NCBI GenBank assembly: GCA_029262035.1
Contig: JAJDAE010000211.1
Location: forward strand, 1-33,297
DNA length: 33,297 bases
Direction of reading: 5' to 3'
Source: Candidatus Zhuqueibacterota bacterium
Lineage (GTDB): Bacteria > Zhuqueibacterota > Zhuqueibacteria > Oceanimicrobiales > Oceanimicrobiaceae
Shown here: positions 26,079-33,297 of the stretch, in pieces
Layout: every line of letters begins with the position of its first letter
Numbering within the stretch: the first letter of the stretch is position 1
Notes under the pieces: generated by a model
Databases searched by the model: none
Seen by the model: the letters and a program-made list of their open reading frames with translations, nothing else
What the model was told of the DNA's origin: nothing
Made by a program: the position numbers and the translations under genes

Positions 26079-27128
26079 TCACCATTGCATTTTTGCTATT
26101 TTTTGGTCGCCCGCTAACCACGCGAAATTACCTGACTTGCAAATTCGTATCGTATAAAAACTTTCCCGGCTAAGATTTTGCCAAGTTAAACCTGCATTAT
26201 TTGAATAGGATATGCCCGGTGTGCCAACCGCAAATAGTTCTTTTCCATACGTATTCGGAAGATATTGAACGCATGATCTATAACCGGGCGCTTTATTGTC
26301 GCTGACTAAATTCCAGCTTTTGCCGCCATCTTTGGTAACGGCTTTATTTTTTGAATTAAGTGATTTATTGTCCCAATCGCCGCCGATAATTATGCCGTTA
26401 TTTTGATCGTAAAACGCAATAGAATAAATGCCGGTCATTTTACCGCCCGCTATTATGGGAGAGTCTGTGACATCCCAGGATTTGCCTTTGTCCGGAGTGT
26501 GGAAAACCCTGGCCTTGCCACCGCCCGAGGCTATCCACGCATGATTACCTGCGACTGCAATATTTGTGTTACTGGCAGCATAAGCTGCCTCTTTCGGAAA
26601 AGTTGGTGGTAGGATATCGCAGGAAAGTTTTTGCCAGGTATCACCGCCATCCCGGGTAATAATGATTGAAAGGCATTCATTAATTGGGTCGCCCATTGCA
26701 ATGCCGGTTTTGTCGTCCCAGAAAGTCATTGAATCATAAAAAACATTCTCATGGTCTTCACGATAGACCAATTCCCAACTTTCGCCATTATCGGTGGTTT
26801 TAAAAAGTAACGCCGGTGAGGCAACACTTAAAATAAACACGGCCTGAGAAGTTACAGCAATAGAGCGAAATTCAAGTTTGTCAACGCCGTCAATTTTTAA
26901 GCTATCTATTTTCCAGGTTTTCCCTCCATCCTTTGTATAGCCATATTGTCCGTTGGAACCCGCATACCAAACGGTTTTTTCATCCATGGCCGCAATGGCT
27001 CTGATGCTGCATTGCATTGGAAAAGTATCTATTTTGATGTTGATGTCAGCGCCGGAAGAAATTGGCAATTGTATGCATGTAATTGCAATTAAAGTAATAA
27101 ATACAACCCATGTTATTTTATTCATCAT
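26079..27128 (-). CDS. Exported YCF48/BNR propeller protein
   Basis: 349-residue exported protein, often labelled oxidoreductase in related genomes without biochemical basis. A signal peptide covers about 1-26. Six BNR/YCF48 blades are visible by their Asp-box-like motifs (TKDGGKTW, TTDNGESW, TRDGGDTW, TPDKGKSW, TKDGGKSW, SNNAGLTW). Unlike the other propellers here it has no type IX tail; it ends at KMQW just after the last blade and so should stay in the periplasm. It lies three bases upstream of the PqqB-like gene. YCF48 (HCF136) homologues help assemble photosystem II, but nothing here suggests photosynthesis. A joint role with the hydrolase is inferred from coupling only. Confidence 0.85.
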   Translation of the reverse strand: MMNKITWVVFITLIAITCIQLPISSGADINIKIDTFPMQCSIRAIAAMDEKTVWYAGSNGQYGYTKDGGKTWKIDSLKIDGVDKLEFRSIAVTSQAVFILSVASPALLFKTTDNGESWELVYREDHENVFYDSMTFWDDKTGIAMGDPINECLSIIITRDGGDTWQKLSCDILPPTFPKEAAYAASNTNIAVAGNHAWIASGGGKARVFHTPDKGKSWDVTDSPIIAGGKMTGIYSIAFYDQNNGIIIGGDWDNKSLNSKNKAVTKDGGKSWNLVSDNKAPGYRSCVQYLPNTYGKELFAVGTPGISYSNNAGLTWQNLSRESFYTIRICKSGNFAWLAGDQKIAKMQW

Positions 27129-27298
27129 GCTTTTTATCCCATTGGGTAAACTTGACTTGGGTACCAGGATTGATTAACAGCAAAATACGAAGAATTGCTC
27201 AAAAAGGAAAGTGTCAATAGCTGAGTTGTTATGTTAGTCCGTTTATGATAGGATAATTTAAATTAAAATTTGAGTAGAAAGAAATGCGTGTTTACGGC

Positions 27299-28546
27299 CT
27301 ACTTCAAAAACACCATCTTTCTCACAAAACTATAATTTTGCATGCCTTGCACATTAAACTGTACGCGGTAAAAATAGATACCTGAGGAAAGCAAATTACC
27401 CTCATTATTTCGACCATTCCAATTAACCGAAAAACTGCCGACAGGTTTGAATTCGTTAGCGACAAGCGTTTTCACTTCACGTCCCCGGATATCAAATACA
27501 GTTAAAGTGACCATCACGGCTTCCGGCAGCTCGTACGAAATGATGGTTTCCGGGTTAAACGGATTGGGATAATTTTGAAAAAGGTCAAATTTATTAATTA
27601 AGGATTCATTTTTATCTTCAACACCCGTTGTTTGAAATATTTCATTAGTACTAACCCAATAAACGGACCAATTCTCATCGGGTGATGGCTGCATTCCGGC
27701 AACATAAAACAAGTAGTTATTATCAGGTGAGATATATGGATTTCCTTTTCCATTTTTATTGATCTTTTCATTTAAAGGTTCAGCAATTGACCAGCTCCCA
27801 TTACTGTCATAATAACTAATGTATAAATTCGGAGTAGATTCAAATAATATAAAAGACTCATCTGGAGATATGAAGGGAGTATTTTGCTGAGTTCGAAAAT
27901 TTATTTCTCGTGGCAACTTTACTGCATCTTGAAATATTCCATCCATTTGTTTTGAATAATAAATATTCAAGTCAGAATAATTAGTATTTCCACTATGGAA
28001 ATACATTGTACCATCATTTGTTAGCGAAGGATGCGAAACAAGTTTCTTGCGTAAATTAGGAATATCAATAAATATTGGGTCAGTCCATTCATTATTAATT
28101 TTTTCTGATCGCCAAATATGCCAGGTATTTGATACACCCCCAATATACACAGGACGAGTAGAACTAAAATAAATGTATTTCCCGTCTGGTGTGAAACTGG
28201 TTCCGTGCTCGTTGAAAACTGTATTGAAAAAAGCATCTTCAGGTTGAGACCACTTACCATTTTCTTTACGGCTCACTTTTACATCAAACCTCTGAAAGTT
28301 TTTATCGGAAATAGTGATGTAATATTCTTCTATGTCAGGGGAAAATATACCACTGTGAATCAACATCCCATTTGGTACAAGTTCAGGATTGAAAGGAATA
28401 GGAATATTACCAGGTAGTACATCTGCAAAATAATCATTCAATTGTGCATTTACATTGCAAGAAATTAAGAAGAATACAAATAATAGGATATTAGTTCTAA
28501 TTCTTTTTGATTGAGTTAGAAAATCTTTTGTTTTTCTGTGCATCAT
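27299..28546 (-). CDS. Secreted PD40 propeller protein, type IX sorting tail
   Basis: 415-residue secreted protein. A signal peptide covers about 15-34 after a basic start. Residues about 50-310 hold PD40/TolB-like blades (FTPDGKYIYFSSTRP, LTNDGTMYFHSG, ISPDESFILFES, ISPDNNYLFYVAG), as in periplasmic TolB-type propellers and OmpA-linked PD40 proteins. The type IX tail has LFQNYPNPFNPETIISYEL, SSGIYFYRV and KMVFLK. GGAG lies five bases before this ATG and eight before the ATG one codon later, so either may be used. It is monocistronic as far as can be seen. No catalytic residues are recognised; surface binding is a plausible role. Confidence 0.85.
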   Translation of the reverse strand: MMHRKTKDFLTQSKRIRTNILLFVFFLISCNVNAQLNDYFADVLPGNIPIPFNPELVPNGMLIHSGIFSPDIEEYYITISDKNFQRFDVKVSRKENGKWSQPEDAFFNTVFNEHGTSFTPDGKYIYFSSTRPVYIGGVSNTWHIWRSEKINNEWTDPIFIDIPNLRKKLVSHPSLTNDGTMYFHSGNTNYSDLNIYYSKQMDGIFQDAVKLPREINFRTQQNTPFISPDESFILFESTPNLYISYYDSNGSWSIAEPLNEKINKNGKGNPYISPDNNYLFYVAGMQPSPDENWSVYWVSTNEIFQTTGVEDKNESLINKFDLFQNYPNPFNPETIISYELPEAVMVTLTVFDIRGREVKTLVANEFKPVGSFSVNWNGRNNEGNLLSSGIYFYRVQFNVQGMQNYSFVRKMVFLK

Positions 28547-28611
28547 TTATTCTCCAAAACGGTAACAAAATCAATAATAATTTTGTATCGAAATTCGCCG
28601 ATCGAGATTGA

Positions 28612-28868
28612 TTGAAACTACAAATCGCCGTTACAAAGATAGGTTGCGGCTCTGGTTTGGGTCAACTCTGCCTTGCTAACTTCTATGATAATTTTATGTT
28701 TAAAAACCAATCGCCCCATACTTTTTTAATAACACTTTTTGAAGTGGCGCCAAAAGGCAAAACAACTACCAGCGTCAGGCGCAGGTGTATCACCAATACT
28801 CAGGTTTTTGGCACAATTCAAACTTGCGTGCAGCCAACCGCCTCTTTTGGGAAAGCCCTCATTTTTTA
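28612..28868. repeat. Candidate dispersed intergenic repeat element
   Basis: Block of higher GC than typical spacer, open across most of its length in more than one frame on both strands. The plus reading contains GCGSGLGQLCLANFYDNF and the minus reading LNCAKNLSIGDTPAPDAGSC, neither with a ribosome site or known domain. The two ends share an imperfect inverted similarity (AAAGATAGGTTGCGGC near 28635, and on the opposite strand AAAGAGGCGGTTGGCTGC near 28850). From memory, similar short readings recur as hypothetical proteins in FCB genomes, suggesting a repeated non-coding element. That memory cannot be verified here. Confidence 0.35.
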
Positions 28869-30608
28869 TCAACGTAATAATATCATCTTGCCGTACTTTA
28901 CATTGGCATCCACTTGAATCCGATAGATGTACACCCCGGACCCAACCGCTTCAACATAACCATTTCTTCCATCCCAAACCGCTGTTTTTTCTCCGGGACT
29001 TTGTTTTTCATCTACCAGAGTTCGTATTTCCTGGCCGAGTGTGTTGTAGATTCTCAGAGCCACCCGTGAAGTTTTCGACAACTCGTAGCGGATTATGGTT
29101 TGGGGGTTGAATGGGTTAGGATAGTTCTGGGAAAGTGAGAATTCCCCGGGGATACCGATTCTGTCTTTCTCCTCCTCCACGGCCACTACAGGCTGTGAGA
29201 TACGACCATAGTAAACATCCTGCTCACCATTGAAAGTGGCTGCCCAGGCGATAGAGGCACCCGACACGTCGGAAATCAGATCGAAATAGTCGCCCATCTT
29301 TTCCTGCATTGGCCAGCCCAGATGGGGATCAAAAAAATCGCTTAGCCGCTCGTTTTGCGACCAGGTTTGGCCGGCATCATGTGAGTAGGAATAATAGAGT
29401 GCAGATAAAAAAGTACCGGGATTGTCGCGGGTATCCAACCAGACTGCGTCGATGCGGCCATCGGGGGCCACAGACATGGTGCCAAACCATTGCCAAGCCT
29501 CGGTTCCGGGATCATCATTGATGCGCACCGGATGACTCCAGCTTTGCCCCTTATCAGTGCTACGAACAAAGTACACGTCCAGCGGATCCAGCCCCAGTGG
29601 ATCTACAGAGGATAGCACGTATACATTGCCACGGCCCGGCCCGGACGAAAAATCACAGGCCACTTCGGTCTGGCCCAACCCGCCACCGGGATTAGGGCCG
29701 GCATTTCTTGAAAACGAGCCGCCCGGATAAAAAGTTGTCGAAAATTCAAATACCGGCGCCACGTTCGGGTAGAAAGCATTTGTTGATCGTGCCAGAACGT
29801 GTTGAAAAGTATCCCAAGATCGTCCAACGGTATATACTTCGCCATCGACTCCGACAGCAATGGTTCCTGACCCGGGGTTCCCTGGAACGTTGACAAGCGG
29901 TTGAAAGCTTTGTCCGCCATCGAGGGAGCGCGTCATAGCAATTGTCCATGAAATGCCGACTCGAGAGAAGCAGTAGATGTTCCCATCCCCCACTCCACCC
30001 GTGCGATCAATGGTCATCCACCCCTTGTCCCCGCCGTAGGCCGGTACCCGCTCTAACCAGGAGGCGCCCCCGTTAGTTGATTTAAATATCTCACAAGTCA
30101 TGGCATCCGAGAGGCTGTAATAGTAAAAATTGCCGGCGTTATCAGCATCAAGAACTGGATCGGAACGAAAATTTCCCGGTTCAATTACGCCAGGGAAAAC
30201 CCAGGTCTGGCCACCATCGGCACTGTAGCCATAGCCGGCCTGGCGGAAATTGTTTTTAATTGTGTTGAACTGCCGCCAGCCGATGGCCATCCTGCTCGGA
30301 TTGGTCGGGTCGATGGCAATTGAAGTCTCGTTCGCTGCGTCGCCGACAATGTTCTGACCGGACTGATCAACGTTCACCTGTACAGCAAAAAAGCTCGAAG
30401 TCGAAAAATTATAAGCGGGAGAGGTTTTCCGGCCTTCCGGGGGAACAGGGATGTATTTATCCTCCGGGAGTTCAAGATGCCCGGTCTGTAAAGGCATAGC
30501 GAGCGTGTCCTGTTCCCCTCCCTGCGGTGACGAGCGCAGAGGTGAGACCAGCACGCCGGCAAGTGTGAAACAAATGAATACGATGATTTTTCCGGGCATA
30601 ATATTCAT
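28869..30608 (-). CDS. Secreted sialidase-fold (BNR) propeller, type IX sorting tail
   Basis: 579-residue secreted protein. A signal peptide covers about 1-28. Residues about 75-480 form a sialidase-like propeller with several Asp-box/BNR repeats (SADGGQTW, STNGGASW, SLDGGQSF, STDKGQSW, SHDAGQTW). Also present are NETSIAIDPTNPSRMAIGW and DAVWLDTRDNPG, patterns shared with exo-alpha-sialidase-annotated proteins. The arginine triad of true sialidases could not be confirmed by eye, so glycosidase activity is uncertain. The type IX tail has LSQNYPNPFNPQTIIRYEL, GSGVYIYRI and KMILLR. GGGAG six bases before the ATG supports this start. The gene is visibly more GC-rich than its neighbours, possibly from a different source. 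Confidence 0.85.
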   Translation of the reverse strand: MNIMPGKIIVFICFTLAGVLVSPLRSSPQGGEQDTLAMPLQTGHLELPEDKYIPVPPEGRKTSPAYNFSTSSFFAVQVNVDQSGQNIVGDAANETSIAIDPTNPSRMAIGWRQFNTIKNNFRQAGYGYSADGGQTWVFPGVIEPGNFRSDPVLDADNAGNFYYYSLSDAMTCEIFKSTNGGASWLERVPAYGGDKGWMTIDRTGGVGDGNIYCFSRVGISWTIAMTRSLDGGQSFQPLVNVPGNPGSGTIAVGVDGEVYTVGRSWDTFQHVLARSTNAFYPNVAPVFEFSTTFYPGGSFSRNAGPNPGGGLGQTEVACDFSSGPGRGNVYVLSSVDPLGLDPLDVYFVRSTDKGQSWSHPVRINDDPGTEAWQWFGTMSVAPDGRIDAVWLDTRDNPGTFLSALYYSYSHDAGQTWSQNERLSDFFDPHLGWPMQEKMGDYFDLISDVSGASIAWAATFNGEQDVYYGRISQPVVAVEEEKDRIGIPGEFSLSQNYPNPFNPQTIIRYELSKTSRVALRIYNTLGQEIRTLVDEKQSPGEKTAVWDGRNGYVEAVGSGVYIYRIQVDANVKYGKMILLR

Positions 30609-30801
30609 GGCCGTCTCCCTTTGATTTTGAGCCTATAATCGGTCTTTAAAAAAGGACAGAACAAAACGAATCCATCTTTATTTTTTTGAAATAATTCGAA
30701 GCTAAAGAACTTGCGCTTTGGTATTGCACCTGGTCGAATTACCATGTCTCACCTCCCAATCAGGAAATTTGCATTTCTATGTCTCTGCAATTCATTTGAT
30801 T

Positions 30802-31968
30802 TTATCTCAATAGCAACATCTTTCTACTTTGTGCTTTCTTAACAAGATTACCGGTAGATATCGTACATATATGTATCCCAGAACTAGCCGGAGTCCCATT
30901 ATTATCCATTCCATCCCAAACAACTGTTTTACTCCCCGACAGTTGAATTTCATTGACTAAAGTTTTTACTTCCTGGCTCTGAACGTTATATATTTTTAAG
31001 TTGACATTTGTTTTCACAGGTAAATCGTATCTTATTTTCGTACTGGGATTGAAAGGATTTGGATAATTCTGAAACAATAAAAAGTTCTTTGGAAGGTCTA
31101 TTGAACCAACATCAGTAACTCCAAGATAAATTCTTTGCCATGAATTATAACTATATAAAGTTACTAATAAAGAATTATCCACTGCATCATAAGTTGGGTA
31201 AATGAAAGATGGATTCACGCGGTCATCATCCCAAAAAAGAACTGGGGGCTGACTAAAATCAGAATCGAGTTTATATATTCCTGGCAAATAATATCCACCA
31301 ATGTAATAATCACCATTCTTGTCTCTCACAATTCCGTCCGGACGATCCAAGGTAGTTGTAATCAAGGTTGAAACAGTCGAATCCATAAGACTAATTGCAT
31401 GAATTTTTGAGGCTCCGGAGTCATCGATAACCACTATTCTATTTTTTTCTTTTTCCAACAGAATTCCATTCGGTTTATTCAGCCCATTGGCGCTGGCAAA
31501 TATCCAAACTGACCGGTCACTAATTCTCATCTTGTAAATTGTGTTTAATCGAGGACAGGAAATGAAAAGATGACCTGAAGAATCCGAGGTGATACTCGAC
31601 AAATAATTATTACCTGCACCTGGTATTGTAACAAACAGAACCAATCGTTTTGTTATCAAATCATACCCTCTAACATTTCTGCCATTTCCAACACCATAAA
31701 CCGTATCTCCAACTATTTCCAGTCCATCTACAAAATTCGCGTCCGCTACAAAATAGCTTTGATTTCCAGAACTATCAATCTGAACAATATCTCCAGTTCT
31801 AAAATTCGATACAAGCAGACGATTACGCTTTGCATCGACAACGATTTTTTGTGGCTCGCTAAGCAAATTTTGTGCTTTACAGATCGCAGGGGACAACAAA
31901 AAAATCATCGAAAATAAACCAATAATAATTTGTTCGGTCTTTTTTAACCCCGTTAAATAAGATTTCAT
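30802..31968 (-). CDS. Secreted NHL/SMP-30-like propeller, type IX sorting tail
   Basis: 388-residue secreted protein. The ATG at 31968 is preferred over the one at 31986 because a consensus AAGGAGG lies just before it. A signal peptide ends about residue 33 (AICKAQ). Residues about 35-290 form a six-bladed NHL/SMP-30-type propeller (QKIVVDAKRNRLLVSNFRTG, LFISCPRLNTIYKM, LNKPNGILLEKEKNRIVVID, LDRPDGIVRDKNGDYYIGGY). The type IX tail has LFQNYPNPFNPSTKIRYDL and KMLLLR, but the usual SGVYVYRI strand is changed to SGIHICTI, adding a cysteine. It lies downstream of the AraC-type regulator gene on the same strand (gap about 145 bases). Function unknown; SMP-30 lactonase residues were not verified. 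Confidence 0.85.
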   Translation of the reverse strand: MKSYLTGLKKTEQIIIGLFSMIFLLSPAICKAQNLLSEPQKIVVDAKRNRLLVSNFRTGDIVQIDSSGNQSYFVADANFVDGLEIVGDTVYGVGNGRNVRGYDLITKRLVLFVTIPGAGNNYLSSITSDSSGHLFISCPRLNTIYKMRISDRSVWIFASANGLNKPNGILLEKEKNRIVVIDDSGASKIHAISLMDSTVSTLITTTLDRPDGIVRDKNGDYYIGGYYLPGIYKLDSDFSQPPVLFWDDDRVNPSFIYPTYDAVDNSLLVTLYSYNSWQRIYLGVTDVGSIDLPKNFLLFQNYPNPFNPSTKIRYDLPVKTNVNLKIYNVQSQEVKTLVNEIQLSGSKTVVWDGMDNNGTPASSGIHICTISTGNLVKKAQSRKMLLLR

Positions 31969-32113
31969 TTCATCCTCCTTTTTCATTTGACTGATTGTCT
32001 TTAAATCGTTATAAGTGGATTCCTGAAACCATCTACCAAAGGTATAATTCTTTATTCCTTATAGGAGGTTTTAGCCTATCGGATTGGACAACAGACCATT
32101 TAAAATGACTTTC

Positions 32114-33265
32114 TTAATCGCCTTGTTTTTGAAACCTGAGACGGAATTCTGCGGGAGTTAGAGAAGTACTTTTCTTAAAAAGTGTGTAGAAAGTAGATTT
32201 GGTATTAAAGCCGCAATCGTAAGCTATTGAAATTATCTTAAATTTATCCTGTTCGGGATCGATTAATTGTTTTTTCACATCCTCTATACGGTAATCATTA
32301 ACGAATTCAAAGAAATTTTTCTTAAAACATTCATTTATTACCTGAGACAATTTATGAGTGGATGTTCCTACTTTTTCTGAAAGTGATACCAGATTAAGAT
32401 TGCAGTCAAGATATGGTTTATCTTTTTTCATTACATTTAATAAATTTTCCGATAGCTGCTCAGCTTCATCTTTATTTAAACCGGACTTTTGATACGATGC
32501 TTTATCCGTTATCTTTATTTTTAAAGGAAATAAACTACTTCTAGAATAATCTGTTTCCAAATCATCAAACTGCGAGAAAACACCTTTTTGTTTGTATCCA
32601 AAAAACCCTATACCGAAAACATAAAACACCAACACCGGCCACGTATAGTTTTTTGATGATGGTAGTTCAATATCAAAAATTTTTGTAATGAAAGGCTTTG
32701 AGAGTAAAAAAAATAGAAAAAATACAAATCCATTTGTAAGAAAGGTTAGCCACTTTAAATCTATGTTTTTTGAATAAGAATAATACTGTTGAATATATCT
32801 GTTATGTTTAAATAATAGTAGACTTATAATGATATAAAAAATAGGTAAATTAAAAAACCAGACTTTAACAGATAAATCAAAAAACCAGTTTCTTGGAGAA
32901 ATATCTGTAAAAAAATTACTACCACTTATAAAAATATAATCTGCAAAACCAATTGTAACGATGAAAGTTGGTAGAAGTAGAAGAAGATATTTCCAATTAA
33001 GACGATTTTTACCTTGTATAATTAACCGGGTATAGACCAATAATGTCGGCCCCAATAATGTCCAGTAATAAATATCTACAATTAAAATCCAAGGATTATT
33101 TCTATAGAAACCACCGTAATAGCTGTAAACCCAAAACAATTGGCCACCAAGAAGAAGTATAAAAAAAGCAAGAAAATAGTCGCTTAAAAATTTATTTTTT
33201 TTGGTAAGGATAAGAACAACAAAAAAGAGCGCTTGTGCGAAACCAATGAGGTAAATATTTTCCAT
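32114..33265 (-). CDS. Membrane-anchored AraC-family regulator
   Basis: 383-residue regulator. The N-terminal part, about 1-225, holds six or seven hydrophobic membrane segments (ALFFVVLILT, FLAFFILLLGGQLFWVYSYY, YWTLLGPTLLVYTRL, YLLLLLPTFIVTIGF, FYIIISLLLF, GFVFFLFFLLS, WPVLVFYVFGIGFFGY). The C-terminal part, about 270-380, is an AraC DNA-binding domain with both helix-turn-helix units: LVSLSEKVGTSTHKLSQVIN and ISIAYDCGFNTKSTFYTLFK, followed by TPAEFR. Such 7TM-AraC proteins are common in FCB bacteria and probably sense an envelope or extracellular signal. Targets are unknown; the adjacent NHL/CTD gene is the nearest candidate. The gene is intact inside the window, with AAGG just before the ATG. 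Confidence 0.9.
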   Translation of the reverse strand: MENIYLIGFAQALFFVVLILTKKNKFLSDYFLAFFILLLGGQLFWVYSYYGGFYRNNPWILIVDIYYWTLLGPTLLVYTRLIIQGKNRLNWKYLLLLLPTFIVTIGFADYIFISGSNFFTDISPRNWFFDLSVKVWFFNLPIFYIIISLLLFKHNRYIQQYYSYSKNIDLKWLTFLTNGFVFFLFFLLSKPFITKIFDIELPSSKNYTWPVLVFYVFGIGFFGYKQKGVFSQFDDLETDYSRSSLFPLKIKITDKASYQKSGLNKDEAEQLSENLLNVMKKDKPYLDCNLNLVSLSEKVGTSTHKLSQVINECFKKNFFEFVNDYRIEDVKKQLIDPEQDKFKIISIAYDCGFNTKSTFYTLFKKSTSLTPAEFRLRFQKQGD

Positions 33266-33297
33266 AGAAGCCTTAGAAGTAAGCTTTTTAACTACCT

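Noticed and set aside
28612-28917. Plus-strand 101-codon frame as a real protein
   Set aside because: It overlaps the end of the sialidase-fold gene, and the opposite strand is also open; better explained as a repeat block.
1-33297. tRNA, rRNA, CRISPR arrays, insertion sequences or phage genes
   Set aside because: No cloverleaf, repeat-spacer series, transposase, integrase or phage structural protein was seen on either strand by reading; a covariance-model search was not possible.

Overview
The window looks like chromosomal DNA from an uncultured or little-studied Gram-negative bacterium of the FCB (Fibrobacteres-Chlorobi-Bacteroidetes) superphylum, such as Calditrichota, KSB1 or Ignavibacteria. 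The strongest clue is that eight separate predicted secreted proteins end in the same module. Each has a Q-N/S-Y-PNPFNP-(S/T)-T sequence, then a FlgD-like strand pattern with W(N/D)G(R/K)D and SG(V/I)YxY, and finally a basic-hydrophobic K-M/I-x-L-(K/R) tail. This module is typical of type IX (Por) secretion cargo in these phyla. TonB, lipoprotein signals, outer-membrane beta-barrels and moderately AT-rich DNA fit the same picture. Species cannot be named from sequence alone.

Layout. 110-678: a DUF433/DUF5615 toxin-antitoxin pair. 753-2063: a secreted BNR/YCF48 propeller. 2124-3728: a SpoIID/LytB-type peptidoglycan enzyme lipoprotein. 3842-4566: a promoter, a DUF151 bifunctional nuclease with a UVR tail, and a strong terminator. 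4764-6899: RNase R. 7141-7905: a TonB-like protein, convergent with a minus-strand pair made of a giant Kre9-like/CTD protein (12159-8818) and a degenerate HtrA-like protein (8776-7907). 12725-14814: three small outer-membrane barrel genes.

14949-21435 is the most interesting part. It is a tight five-gene plus-strand operon: an HzsA-related di-heme propeller lipoprotein, a TlpA thioredoxin, a DUF4266 mini-lipoprotein with a Gly/Cys tail, a DUF3570 outer-membrane protein and an NHL propeller with a type IX sorting tail. A hairpin-rich leader precedes it and a strong terminator closes it. Together the parts suggest an envelope-spanning redox or metal/cofactor system whose last component is exported to the cell surface.

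21732-31968 is entirely on the minus strand. It holds more type IX cargo (an M6 metalloprotease, a small unknown, a PD40 protein, a sialidase-fold propeller and an NHL/SMP-30-like propeller) and a two-gene unit of a YCF48 propeller with a PqqB-like metallo-hydrolase. 32114-33265 encodes a membrane-anchored AraC regulator. Between 28612 and 28868 lies a block that is open on both strands and looks like a dispersed repeat rather than a gene. No tRNA, rRNA, CRISPR or recognisable IS element was seen.
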